NCBI GenBank assembly: GCA_019348265.1
Contig: JAHWJV010000102.1
Span: 1 to 9,490, forward strand
Direction: 5' to 3'
Origin: Gemmatimonadota bacterium
GTDB lineage: Bacteria; Gemmatimonadota; Gemmatimonadetes; Longimicrobiales; Longimicrobiaceae
Length of the DNA stretch: 9,490 nucleotides
Made by a program: the position numbers and the translations under genes. Positions 1-7,206 of this stretch are shown here, in pieces. Below the pieces are notes generated by a model. The model was not told the DNA's origin, did not search any database, and saw only the letters and a list, made by a program, of their open reading frames with translations. Each line of letters starts with the position of its first letter. Position 1 is the first letter of the stretch.

Positions 1-2080
1 TCGACATCAGCTTGATCAGGATGTTCATCGACGGGCCGGAGGTGTCCTTGAACGGATCGCCTACCGTGTCTCCCGTCACCGCGGCCTTGTGTGCGTCGGA
101 CCCCTTGAAGACGACCTTCCCATCCACCTCTACCCCCGACTCGAACGACTTCTTGGCGTTGTCCCAGGCACCGCCGGCGTTCGACTGGAACATCGCCATC
201 AGGACGCCGGAGATCGTGGTCCCTGCCAGGAGACCGCCGAGCACCTCCGGGCCGAAGATGAAGCCCACGACGACCGGGGAGAGCAGAGCCAGCGCGCCGG
301 GAGCGGCCATCTGCCGAATCGCCGCCTCCGTGGAGATTGCCACGCAGCGGTCGTACTGCGGCGTCCCGGTCCCTTCCATGATGCCGGGGATCTCGCGGAA
401 TTGCCGACGGACCTCCTGCACCATCGCCATCGCCGCCTCCCCGACCGCATTGATCGCGAGCGAGGAGAAGATGAAGGGGATCATGGCGCCGACGAACAGC
501 CCGCCGAGCACGGTCGCGTTGGAGATGTCGATCGCGTCGATGTGCGCGATCCCCATGAAGGCGGCGAAGAGGGCGAGCGAGGTGAGCGCGGCGGAGGCGA
601 TGGCGAACCCCTTGCCGGTCGCGGCGGTGGTGTTGCCCACCGCGTCCAGAATGTCCGTGCGCTGGCGAACCTCCTTCGGGAGCCCGCTCATCTCCGCGAT
701 CCCGCCCGCGTTGTCGGCGATGGGACCGAAGGCGTCGATCGCCAGCTGCATGGCGGTCGTCGCCATCATCCCTGCCGCCGCGATCGCCACGCCGTACAGC
801 CCCGCGGCCTCGTAGGAGAGGATGATCCCGCCGGCGAGCACCATGATTGGCAGCGCGGTCGACTCCATCCCGACGGCGAGCCCGCTGATCACGTTGGTCG
901 CGTGTCCGGTCGCCGACCCCTTCACGATCGCCAGCACCGGCCGGCGCCCCATGGCGGTGTAGTACTCCGTGATCAGGCTCATCAACGCGCCCACGACCAG
1001 ACCGATCACCACCGCCCAGAACACGTCCATCGAGCTGAAGCTCTCCGAGCCCGGACGGCCCATGCTCATCTGCCCCGCCGGCAGCATCCAGCGAATCAGG
1101 AAGAAGGAGGCGACAGCCGTAAGGATCACCGAGACCCAGTTCCCTATGTTGAGGGCGCTCTGGACCTGCTTCACCCCCCCGTCCTCACCTACCCGGATCA
1201 TCAGGATTCCCACGAGCGAGAAGACGATGCCGATGCCGGCGATGACCATCGGCAGCAGGATCGGGGAGAGCCCGCCGAAAGCGTCGTTGGTGGTCGCCAC
1301 TTCGCGCCCGAGCACCATGGTCGCGAGGATGGTGGCGACGTACGAGCCGAACAGGTCTGCGCCCATCCCCGCCACGTCGCCGACGTTGTCGCCGACGTTG
1401 TCCGCGATCGTCGCCGGGTTGCGTGGATCGTCCTCCGGGATCCCGACCTCCACCTTGCCCACCAGGTCGGCGCCGACGTCGGCCGCTTTGGTGTAGATCC
1501 CGCCGCCGACGCGGGCAAAGAGCGCGATGCTCTCGGCGCCCAGCGAGAAGCCGGTTAGCACCTCCAGCGCGCGCTCCATCTCCGGCCCGTTGGCGGAGGC
1601 TCCGTCGACGAAAAGACCGTAGAAGACGATGAAGAGGGAGCCGAGTCCAAGAACCGCGAGCCCAGCGACGCCCATCCCCATCACGGACCCGCCGGCGAAC
1701 GAGACCGTGAGCGCGCGGGACAGGCTGGTCCGCGCCGCGTGCGCCGTCCGCACGTTCGCCTTGGTCGCGATCCTCATCCCGATGAACCCCGCCAGGGCCG
1801 AGAAGAAGGCACCGATCAGAAAGGCGACGACGATCAGCGGGTGCGAGCGCTCGTCCGTGCTGCCGAGGAGGTACAGCGCGATGGACGCGAGAACGGCGAA
1901 GATGGCGAGGATCCGGTACTCCGCCTTGAGGAACGCGAGCGCCCCCTCGGCGATGTGGCCCGCGATCCCGCGCATGGTGTCGTCGCCGTCACTTTGCCTG
2001 GTGACCCAGGCGGACCTCACCGCAGTATAGAGCAGCGCCAGAACTCCCAGCGCGGGAACGAGATAAACAATCGGGTGCAT
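1..2080 (-). CDS. hppA: Membrane-bound K+-dependent proton-translocating pyrophosphatase, C-terminus cut by window edge
   Basis: This integral membrane pump couples PPi hydrolysis to cation export across the cytoplasmic membrane. The minus strand gives 693 residues from ATG 2078-2080 with no stop before the left edge. Family signatures are in order: DVGADLVGKVE at 201-211 (PPi binding), DNVGDNVGD at 227-235 (Mg-PPi ligands), EYYT at 372-375, GNTTAATGKG at 482-491 and, near the edge, GDPFKDTSGPSMNILIK. The last motif normally sits just before the final helix, so only a few tens of residues are missing. Ala486 and Gly489 are the K+-dependent signature; K+-independent enzymes have Lys and Thr there. 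Helix 5 reads LGAESIALFARVGG with Glu183, whereas helix 6 (LFGSYVATI, from residue 243) has no Glu, a pattern I recall from flavobacterial H+-pumping enzymes. The start is chosen because MHPIVYLVPALGVLALL is a normal first helix. No clear Shine-Dalgarno precedes it. Family is certain; proton rather than sodium transport is inferred. Confidence 0.96.
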   Translation of the reverse strand, partial: MHPIVYLVPALGVLALLYTAVRSAWVTRQSDGDDTMRGIAGHIAEGALAFLKAEYRILAIFAVLASIALYLLGSTDERSHPLIVVAFLIGAFFSALAGFIGMRIATKANVRTAHAARTSLSRALTVSFAGGSVMGMGVAGLAVLGLGSLFIVFYGLFVDGASANGPEMERALEVLTGFSLGAESIALFARVGGGIYTKAADVGADLVGKVEVGIPEDDPRNPATIADNVGDNVGDVAGMGADLFGSYVATILATMVLGREVATTNDAFGGLSPILLPMVIAGIGIVFSLVGILMIRVGEDGGVKQVQSALNIGNWVSVILTAVASFFLIRWMLPAGQMSMGRPGSESFSSMDVFWAVVIGLVVGALMSLITEYYTAMGRRPVLAIVKGSATGHATNVISGLAVGMESTALPIMVLAGGIILSYEAAGLYGVAIAAAGMMATTAMQLAIDAFGPIADNAGGIAEMSGLPKEVRQRTDILDAVGNTTAATGKGFAIASAALTSLALFAAFMGIAHIDAIDISNATVLGGLFVGAMIPFIFSSLAINAVGEAAMAMVQEVRRQFREIPGIMEGTGTPQYDRCVAISTEAAIRQMAAPGALALLSPVVVGFIFGPEVLGGLLAGTTISGVLMAMFQSNAGGAWDNAKKSFESGVEVDGKVVFKGSDAHKAAVTGDTVGDPFKDTSGPSMNILIKLMS

Positions 2081-2337
2081 GAATTCGTCGTAAAAAAGTC
2101 TAAATCCAGTACATAGACGGGCCCGCGGCATCCCGGTCCCGCCGAAGCGGAAGGGGGACGACCGCGGGGGCGCGCTTCTCAGCGTTCCGGTCCAGGTCGG
2201 CGTGGAGGATAGCATCGAACCCCCATGCGGGCAACTCCGAGAAGGCTTGCCGCGCCCCGCCGCGCGTCTCAACTTTCACTGCGGGGGCGGACTCTCCTCC
2301 GCGCCTTTCCCGCCCGCGTCACACAGCCAGGACCGCC
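2081..2337. promoter_or_regulatory. Divergent intergenic region between hppA and the cytochrome fusion gene
   Basis: These 257 bases separate two genes that point away from each other, so promoters for both must lie here or overlap the gene starts. The first 40 bases next to hppA are noticeably A/T-rich against the background, including a run of six A (six T on the hppA strand). That is a plausible place for the hppA promoter, although no good -35/-10 pair is visible. On the plus strand, TTGCCG (2247-2252) and TCAACT (2269-2274), 16 bases apart, form only a weak sigma70-like pair. The Shine-Dalgarno for the plus gene is a modest AGGA at 2329-2332, five bases before ATG 2338. Confidence 0.4.
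2131..2158 (-). promoter_or_regulatory. UUCG-capped stem-loop upstream of hppA
   Basis: On the minus strand this reads CCGC-TTCG-GCGG (2150 down to 2139), a 4-bp GC stem closed by a C(UUCG)G tetraloop. It is extended across an internal loop by CCC (within 2153-2157) pairing with GGG (2134-2132). It ends about 50 bases before the hppA start codon. If transcription starts upstream of it, it lies in the hppA leader; otherwise it is promoter DNA. No T-run follows directly, so a simple terminator is unlikely. Its role is unknown. Confidence 0.35.
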
Positions 2338-5300
2338 ATGAGAATTCCTGCCCGGCGACGGAGCGCGCGCGTCGTCTCGCTCGGTGCTCCGCTCGTGCTC
2401 CTTCCCCTGGCGGGGATGCTCCTCCGCACCCAGGGAGGTCCGCCGTACTCACCGGAGGACGCGCTGAAGACCTTCCGCCTGGCCGACGGGTTCCAGATCG
2501 AGCTCGTTGCCGCCGAGCCGCTCCTGGCCGACCCCGTAGCGATGGAAGTCGACGAGTACGGGCGCATCTACGTGGTCGAGATGCCGGGATACCCGCTCGA
2601 CACCAGCGGGTCCGGCCGGGTCCTGCTCCTGTCCGACAGCGATGGGGACGGCCGGGCGGACGGCAGCACCGTCTTCGCCGAGGGGCTGCGTCTCCCGACC
2701 GGCGTCATGCGCTGGAAAAAGGGCGTCCTGGTGACGGACTCCCCGGAGGTCTGGTACCTGGAGGACACGGACGGCGACGGACGCGCGGACGTGAAAGACG
2801 CGGTGCTCACCGGATTCGCCCTCTCCAACCCACAGCACAACACCAGCGCGCCCATCTACGGGCTGGACAATTGGATCTACCTCGCCAACGAAGGCCCGGT
2901 GCGCACCACCCGCTTCGCGGATCAGTTCGGCGACCCCGGTCGGGACGTCCATTTCCCGGCCCGCCCGGCCGGGCCGCGCCTGCCGCCGGACGCGGCCGGC
3001 CGGAACGTGCGCTTCCGCCCCGACGGGCACCAGCTGGAGATGCTGTCCGCCCGGAGCCAGTTCGGTCAGACGTTCGATGCGTGGGGCAATCACTTCCTGG
3101 TGAGCAACGCGCGGCCGATCTACCAGGAAGTGATCGCGGCGCGATATCTGGCGCGGAATCCGGCGCTCGCGGTGCCGAGCATCACGGAGCAGACTCCCGG
3201 GTACCGTCTGCCGGCCCAGGTCTTCCCCATCACCCGACAGCCGGAATTCCAGCTGCTCACTGATGTGGGCGTGATGACATCGGCCTCCGGCCTCACCTGG
3301 TATCTCGCCGACCTGTTCCCTGCGGAGTACCGGGATGCCGCGTTCGTAGCCGAGGCGGCGCACAACCTGGTTCACGTAGACACCGTTCGCCCGCACGGTT
3401 CGACCTTCCGCGCCAGCCGCCTTTTCGAGGGGAAGGAGTTCCTCGCCTCCACGGACGCGTGGTTCCGGCCGGTCAACTTCTATGTAGGGCCCGACGGAGC
3501 CCTCTACGTCATCGACTACTACCGGCGCATCCTCGAGCACCCGGAGTGGATGGACGACGCGACCGCCGGCGCGGGCGAGCTGTACTCGGGCCAGGATCGG
3601 GGTCGGATCTACCGGATCACTCCCACCGGGACTCCACGCGCCGGCTGGATCGGGAAGCTCCGCCTGGGCGACGCGACGGCGCCCCAGCTGGTCCAGGCGC
3701 TGGAGCACCCGAACGTCTGGTGGAGGCGCCACGCGCAGCGCCTGCTCGTCGACCGCAAGCCGGCCGCCGCCGTCCGCCCGCTGACTGCACTGGCGACACG
3801 GAGCGCTTCGCCAGCCGGCAGGGTTCACGCGCTGTGGACGCTGGAAGGCCTCGGGCGCCTGGATCGCTCCGCGATCGCAGCCGCGCTCCGCGACAGCCAT
3901 CCGGGAGTGCGAGAGAACGCGATTCGGCTCGCCGAGCTGCACCTGCGCCGGGAGCCGGGGCTCGCGCCGGCCTTGCTGGCGATGGAGACGGAGCCCGACG
4001 CCCGGGTGCGCTTGCAGCTGCTGCTGACCCTCGGCGAGCTGGGGGGCGACGCGGCCGAGGGGGTGAGATCCCGGCTGCTCTTCGCCAATGTGGAGGATGG
4101 CTGGATGCAGGTTGCAGCGCTCTCCGCGTCGCGGTGGCGTGGGGCGGAGCTGCTGCAGGAGGCGCTCGAGCGGCTAGCCGGCGGCGACACTCCAGGGCGG
4201 AGGACGCTGCTGAGTCGCATCGGCGCGACGATCGGCGGGACGGGCGATATGGGAGAGATCCGGAGAACCGCCGAGATGGTCGCAATGGCCGCGGCTCCGG
4301 CCGATTCCTGGTGGCGGGTGGCGACTCTGGAGGGGCTCGCCGGCGGGCTGCGCGGCGAGCGTGCCCGGGCCGCTGAGCTGAACCCGGTGCGGGAGCGGCT
4401 GGCCGCGCTTCTGCTCGCGAATGGCGACGCGGCCGTGAATCGCGCCGCGCTCGGGGTCCTGGAGACGATCGGACTCCCGGACGCAGGCGCGGCCGACCAG
4501 GCGATCGCCGGCCAGGCGGAGCGCGTATTCGTGGACCGGGCGGCGGATCCGGAGGCTCGGGCGAACGCGATTCGGCTGCTGGCGATGCGCGGGCGACAGC
4601 ACGAGCCACTGATCGTCAGCGCCCTGGGGCGCGGGGAGCCAGAGGCGGTACAGCTGGCCGCGGTGCGCGCGCTGGACCGCATCCCGGGCGACCGTCACGC
4701 CGCCGCTTTCCTTAGCCATTGGCCGGAGTGGAGCCCCGCCGTGCGCCTGGAAGCGGCGCGCGCGCTGGCCAGGGACCCGGCACGCGTGCCTCTTCTGCTC
4801 GAGGCGCTTGCCTCCAGGAGAGTGGATCCCGCGGAGATCGACCGCCCCCTCCGCAACCAGCTCACCGCGCTTTCGGACGAGACGCTGCGGGCGCGTGCCC
4901 GCGCCATTTTCGCGGTCACCACCGCCTCCGGACTCGACGCCGTGGAGCGCTATCGCGCCATTCTCTCGGTGCAGGGCGACCCCGCGCGGGGCGCTGAAGT
5001 GTTCGCCCGGGTCTGCTCCAGCTGCCACCAGTACCGCGGCGCCGGTGGAACCCCCTTTGGCCCCGACCTCGGCGAGGTGAGCAGCCACCTCCCCTTCTCC
5101 CTGCTCACGGACATCCTGCACCCGAACCAGTCCATCGCCGACGGGTTCGAGCTCTGGCAGGTGAAGCTGACCGACGGCACCACCCTCAGCGGCATCATCT
5201 CCTCGGAGACCCCCACGTCGGTGACTCTGCGCCGCGCCGGCTCCCCCCCGACCACCCTGCCGCGCGCGCAGATCGCCTCCATGGCCGCTCTCGACCTGTC

Positions 5301-5382
5301 CGCCATGCCGGAAGGCCTCGACGCACAGGTCACCCCCGACGGCATGGCGCATCTGCTGGCTTACCTGAAGGCGGGGAGATAG
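2338..5382 (+). CDS. Exported dehydrogenase-like propeller / HEAT repeat / cytochrome c fusion protein
   Basis: A 1014-residue protein matching the Planctomycete/Verrucomicrobium membrane-bound dehydrogenase architecture (TIGR02604-type N-terminus plus TIGR02603-type heme domain). Residues 1-34 look like a signal peptide or anchor: an Arg-rich start, then VVSLGAPLVLLPLAGMLL. Residues about 43-430 form a PQQ-sugar-dehydrogenase-like beta-propeller (GFQIELVAAEPLLADPVAM; IDYYRRILEHPEW at 392-404) with two DxDGDGRAD acidic loops at 100-108 and 143-151 that may bind calcium. Residues about 445-880 are helical HEAT-like repeats, beginning near WWRRHAQRLL (461-470). Residues about 880-1014 are a cytochrome c domain with heme motif CSSCH (893-897) and probable distal ligand Met990 in SAMPEGL. 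It probably oxidises an extracytoplasmic substrate, perhaps a sugar or alcohol, and passes electrons to its heme. The substrate cannot be told. The start has a weak AGGA five bases upstream. Confidence 0.93.
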   Translation: MRIPARRRSARVVSLGAPLVLLPLAGMLLRTQGGPPYSPEDALKTFRLADGFQIELVAAEPLLADPVAMEVDEYGRIYVVEMPGYPLDTSGSGRVLLLSDSDGDGRADGSTVFAEGLRLPTGVMRWKKGVLVTDSPEVWYLEDTDGDGRADVKDAVLTGFALSNPQHNTSAPIYGLDNWIYLANEGPVRTTRFADQFGDPGRDVHFPARPAGPRLPPDAAGRNVRFRPDGHQLEMLSARSQFGQTFDAWGNHFLVSNARPIYQEVIAARYLARNPALAVPSITEQTPGYRLPAQVFPITRQPEFQLLTDVGVMTSASGLTWYLADLFPAEYRDAAFVAEAAHNLVHVDTVRPHGSTFRASRLFEGKEFLASTDAWFRPVNFYVGPDGALYVIDYYRRILEHPEWMDDATAGAGELYSGQDRGRIYRITPTGTPRAGWIGKLRLGDATAPQLVQALEHPNVWWRRHAQRLLVDRKPAAAVRPLTALATRSASPAGRVHALWTLEGLGRLDRSAIAAALRDSHPGVRENAIRLAELHLRREPGLAPALLAMETEPDARVRLQLLLTLGELGGDAAEGVRSRLLFANVEDGWMQVAALSASRWRGAELLQEALERLAGGDTPGRRTLLSRIGATIGGTGDMGEIRRTAEMVAMAAAPADSWWRVATLEGLAGGLRGERARAAELNPVRERLAALLLANGDAAVNRAALGVLETIGLPDAGAADQAIAGQAERVFVDRAADPEARANAIRLLAMRGRQHEPLIVSALGRGEPEAVQLAAVRALDRIPGDRHAAAFLSHWPEWSPAVRLEAARALARDPARVPLLLEALASRRVDPAEIDRPLRNQLTALSDETLRARARAIFAVTTASGLDAVERYRAILSVQGDPARGAEVFARVCSSCHQYRGAGGTPFGPDLGEVSSHLPFSLLTDILHPNQSIADGFELWQVKLTDGTTLSGIISSETPTSVTLRRAGSPPTTLPRAQIASMAALDLSAMPEGLDAQVTPDGMAHLLAYLKAGR

Positions 5383-5396
5383 CGACGCGTTGTGAG

Positions 5397-5427
5397 TCGA
5401 GGCCCGCATCGTGCGAACGAGCCTCGA
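5397..5427 (+). terminator. Stem-loop after the cytochrome fusion gene, possible terminator
   Basis: TCGAGGC (5397-5403) pairs perfectly with GCCTCGA (5421-5427). Inside it, CGCA (5405-5408) pairs with TGCG (5412-5415) around a three-base loop. The structure begins 14 bases after the stop codon of the upstream gene and 80 bases before the next start. No T-run follows, so it is either a weak or factor-assisted terminator or an mRNA-stabilising hairpin between two co-transcribed genes. The hairpin is seen directly; its function is inferred. Confidence 0.45.
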
Positions 5428-5497
5428 ATCCAGCACGGGGTCGCGGGGCCGTCGAGGGACGAGCCGCGGGTGCAACCCCGGAGCCCACAACCTGTAT

Positions 5498-5504
5498 GGA
5501 GGAG
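5498..5504 (+). promoter_or_regulatory. Ribosome binding site that decides the carbonic anhydrase start
   Basis: GGAGGAG lies three bases before ATG 5508 (six to seven from its GGAG core). It overlaps the alternative in-frame ATG at 5496, which has no comparable site upstream. This favours 5508 as the true start. Confidence 0.7.
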
Positions 5505-5507
5505 CGG

Positions 5508-6242
5508 ATGGAAAACCCGAACAGCCTCGCCCCGGCGATCACGCGTAGAGCCTGGCTCCGTCTCGCCAGCGCCGCCGGCGTGAGCGCAGCCGGCTCAACG
5601 CTGCTCCCTGGTGAGCTGGCCGCGGAAACGCATCTAGGCCGGCTCCCGGTGCGCACGCCGGACGAGGCCCTGCAAGCGCTGATGGCGGGGAATGCGCGAT
5701 TCGCGAATGGCGCCGCGACGACCTCCAAGCGGAGCGTGGCGCGCCTCCGGGAGCTCGAGGTCGAGCAGACCCCTTTCGCCTCGATCCTGGCCTGCTCGGA
5801 CTCGCGGGTCCCGCTCGAGATCCTCTTCGACCAGGGGTTCGGAGACCTGTTCGTCGCTCGCGTGGCGGGAAACATCGCCACGGCGGAGGTGATCGGAAGC
5901 CTGGAGTATGGCACCCGAGTGCTCGGCTCGCAGATCGTGATGGTGCTCGGACACACCGGGTGCGGCGCGGTGAGTGCCACGATGAAGATGGGCGAGGTCC
6001 CGGGCCAGATCGGCTCGCTCTTCCCCTACATTCACCCGGCCGTAAAGGACGCGGCCGATCGGGTGGGAGGGCAGCAATCACCTCCTGTGGAGGCGGTGGT
6101 CGCGGAAAACGTGCGGAACCAGGTGGAGATCCTGCGCAGGGCGTCGCCCGTAATCGCGTCGCTCAACCGCGAGGGCAAGCTGAAGGTGGTCGGCGCGGTC
6201 TTTCACTTCCGCACCGCACGCGTGGAGCTGATCGAGGCGTAG
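5508..6242 (+). CDS. Beta-class carbonic anhydrase with probable Tat signal peptide
   Basis: This zinc enzyme interconverts CO2 and bicarbonate. From ATG 5508 it has 244 residues; the in-frame ATG at 5496 would add four. Zinc ligands are visible: Cys96 in ACSDSRVPLE, and His149 and Cys152 in GHTGCGAVSA. Asp98 and Arg100 make the usual CxDxR dyad. RVAGNIATAEVIGSLEYG is the typical segment between them, and the C-terminal VVGAVFHFRTARVELIE is the usual closing strand. Before the catalytic domain (from about residue 50) stands ITRRAWLRLASAAGVSAAG. This twin-arginine motif (Arg13-Arg14) with a hydrophobic Ala-rich stretch ends near ELAAE, so Tat export to the periplasm is likely, fitting a protein that must take up zinc and fold before transport. 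It lies 125 bases after the exported cytochrome fusion gene on the same strand, separated by a hairpin, and may or may not be co-transcribed. Family is certain; export is inferred. Confidence 0.95.
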   Translation: MENPNSLAPAITRRAWLRLASAAGVSAAGSTLLPGELAAETHLGRLPVRTPDEALQALMAGNARFANGAATTSKRSVARLRELEVEQTPFASILACSDSRVPLEILFDQGFGDLFVARVAGNIATAEVIGSLEYGTRVLGSQIVMVLGHTGCGAVSATMKMGEVPGQIGSLFPYIHPAVKDAADRVGGQQSPPVEAVVAENVRNQVEILRRASPVIASLNREGKLKVVGAVFHFRTARVELIEA

Positions 6243-6255
6243 GCACGGGTGTCAG

Positions 6256-6283
6256 CCCCGCCGTTATCGAACGACGGCGAGGG
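6256..6283. terminator. Possible shared terminator hairpin between convergent genes
   Basis: CGCCGT (6259-6264) pairs with ACGGCG (6274-6279) around a nine-base loop. It is extended by CCC (6256-6258) with GGG (6281-6283) across one bulged A at 6280. It sits in the short gap between the carbonic anhydrase stop and the end of the convergent lipoprotein gene, where a two-way terminator would be expected. Neither side has a good T-run, so support is modest. Confidence 0.4.
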
Positions 6284-6327
6284 GGAGAGCGGGGGGGTTG
6301 CTCCGGTAATGCCCAGCGCGAGGCCGG

Positions 6328-7206
6328 CTATTCGGACGGCATCTCGCACTGGAGGATAGCGATGGTCCCTGGCGAGCCCTTGAACCCGCCTTCGCTGGTC
6401 AGGACCACGCGCCCGTTGTCGAGCAGCGTCACCCCCTCGCCCTGCGCCTCCCCCACCTCGGTGAGATCGACCTCGAGCGCGGGAGCCACCCTTCCCGCCA
6501 CGAGGTCCGCGGTCCGATAGATGGAGAGGAGCTTGTACTCGCGGATCGCCACCCACCGGCCCGACGGGCTCGCGGACGCGCCGGTAATGTACTTCAGCTG
6601 ATCTTCCGTTGCCGAGCCGAGGTCCACGATGCGCTCCGCTCTGCCGTCCGGCCGGAACCGGTAAAGCGTCTGCGTGTCCTTGCGGCCCTTGCTGATCAGG
6701 TAGATCTCTCCGGACGGGAGGACGAACATAGCCTCGATGTCGCGACTCCCGCCGGGGTAGCTCACGCTCAGGCGCTCGGCCGGGCCGGTGCGTGCCCCCG
6801 GCGCGGGCTCCGGGACGCGGTAGATCGCCACGTCGTCGCGCTTCCGGTCGTTGTCGCCGGTATCCGCGATGTACAGGCAGTCGCCACCGGCGCAGGGACC
6901 GACGGCGATGTCCTCCCAGTCCTTGTTCCGCGCGCCCGGAATCTCCGAGGTACCCATCAGCCGGCCGGCGGCATCCACCGCGAATACCTCGGCGCGATCT
7001 CCAGAGTCGTTGTGGGTCCACAGAACACCGGGATTACGCCGGCTCGCCGCGAGCCCGCTGCTCTCCGGCAGATCCGCAGGCAGCGTCTTCGACGGCTCCA
7101 CGACCCGGCAGGTGGCACTCCCCTCGCCGCTCGAGCTCGCTTCCGCCGAGCACCCCACCGCTACCGCCGCGACGGCCAGCAAACGAGATCCTCGCACCCA
7201 TCTCAT
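6328..7206 (-). CDS. Secreted lipoprotein, probable beta-propeller of uncharacterised family
   Basis: A 292-residue protein with an N-terminal lipoprotein signal: basic MRWVRGSR, the hydrophobic stretch LLAVAAVAV, then Cys19 in AVGCS as the likely lipidated residue. The mature part begins with a Ser/Gly/Glu-rich linker. Recurring strand-turn patterns of the YRFRPDGRAERIVDL and YLISKG kind suggest a beta-propeller. Acidic motifs stand out: HNDSGD (65-70), DWEDI (96-100) and DTGDND (115-120), together with RDIEAMF later. They look like a metal or substrate site, and Cys105 and Cys110 could form a disulfide. I recognise this pattern from hypothetical secreted proteins but know no confirmed function; a phytase-like or phosphoesterase-like activity is only a possibility. 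The gene starts at the base after the ppk1 stop codon and is probably translated by coupling to it. The signal peptide at the very start supports ATG 7206. Confidence 0.85.
   Translation of the reverse strand: MRWVRGSRLLAVAAVAVGCSAEASSSGEGSATCRVVEPSKTLPADLPESSGLAASRRNPGVLWTHNDSGDRAEVFAVDAAGRLMGTSEIPGARNKDWEDIAVGPCAGGDCLYIADTGDNDRKRDDVAIYRVPEPAPGARTGPAERLSVSYPGGSRDIEAMFVLPSGEIYLISKGRKDTQTLYRFRPDGRAERIVDLGSATEDQLKYITGASASPSGRWVAIREYKLLSIYRTADLVAGRVAPALEVDLTEVGEAQGEGVTLLDNGRVVLTSEGGFKGSPGTIAILQCEMPSE

Noticed and set aside
89..1558. 489-residue plus-strand open frame opposite hppA
   Set aside because: Its translation is rich in Arg, His, Asp, Gly and Pro with no domain, as expected from the antisense of a GC-rich gene. 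The minus-strand hppA frame has all its family motifs.
2122..2168. CCCGCGG and CCGCGGG as an inverted repeat in the divergent region
   Set aside because: CCGCGG is itself palindromic and common in DNA this GC-rich; a pair 33 bases apart is likely chance.
2449..3942. 497-residue minus-strand frame inside the cytochrome fusion gene
   Set aside because: It is a shadow frame; the plus strand carries conserved dehydrogenase motifs throughout this stretch.
4174..5490. 438-residue minus-strand frame opposite the HEAT and cytochrome region
   Set aside because: No recognisable domain or signal; the plus strand encodes CSSCH and the rest of the heme domain.
5496..5507. Upstream in-frame ATG for the carbonic anhydrase
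   Set aside because: It overlaps the GGAGGAG that serves ATG 5508 and has no good ribosome site of its own.
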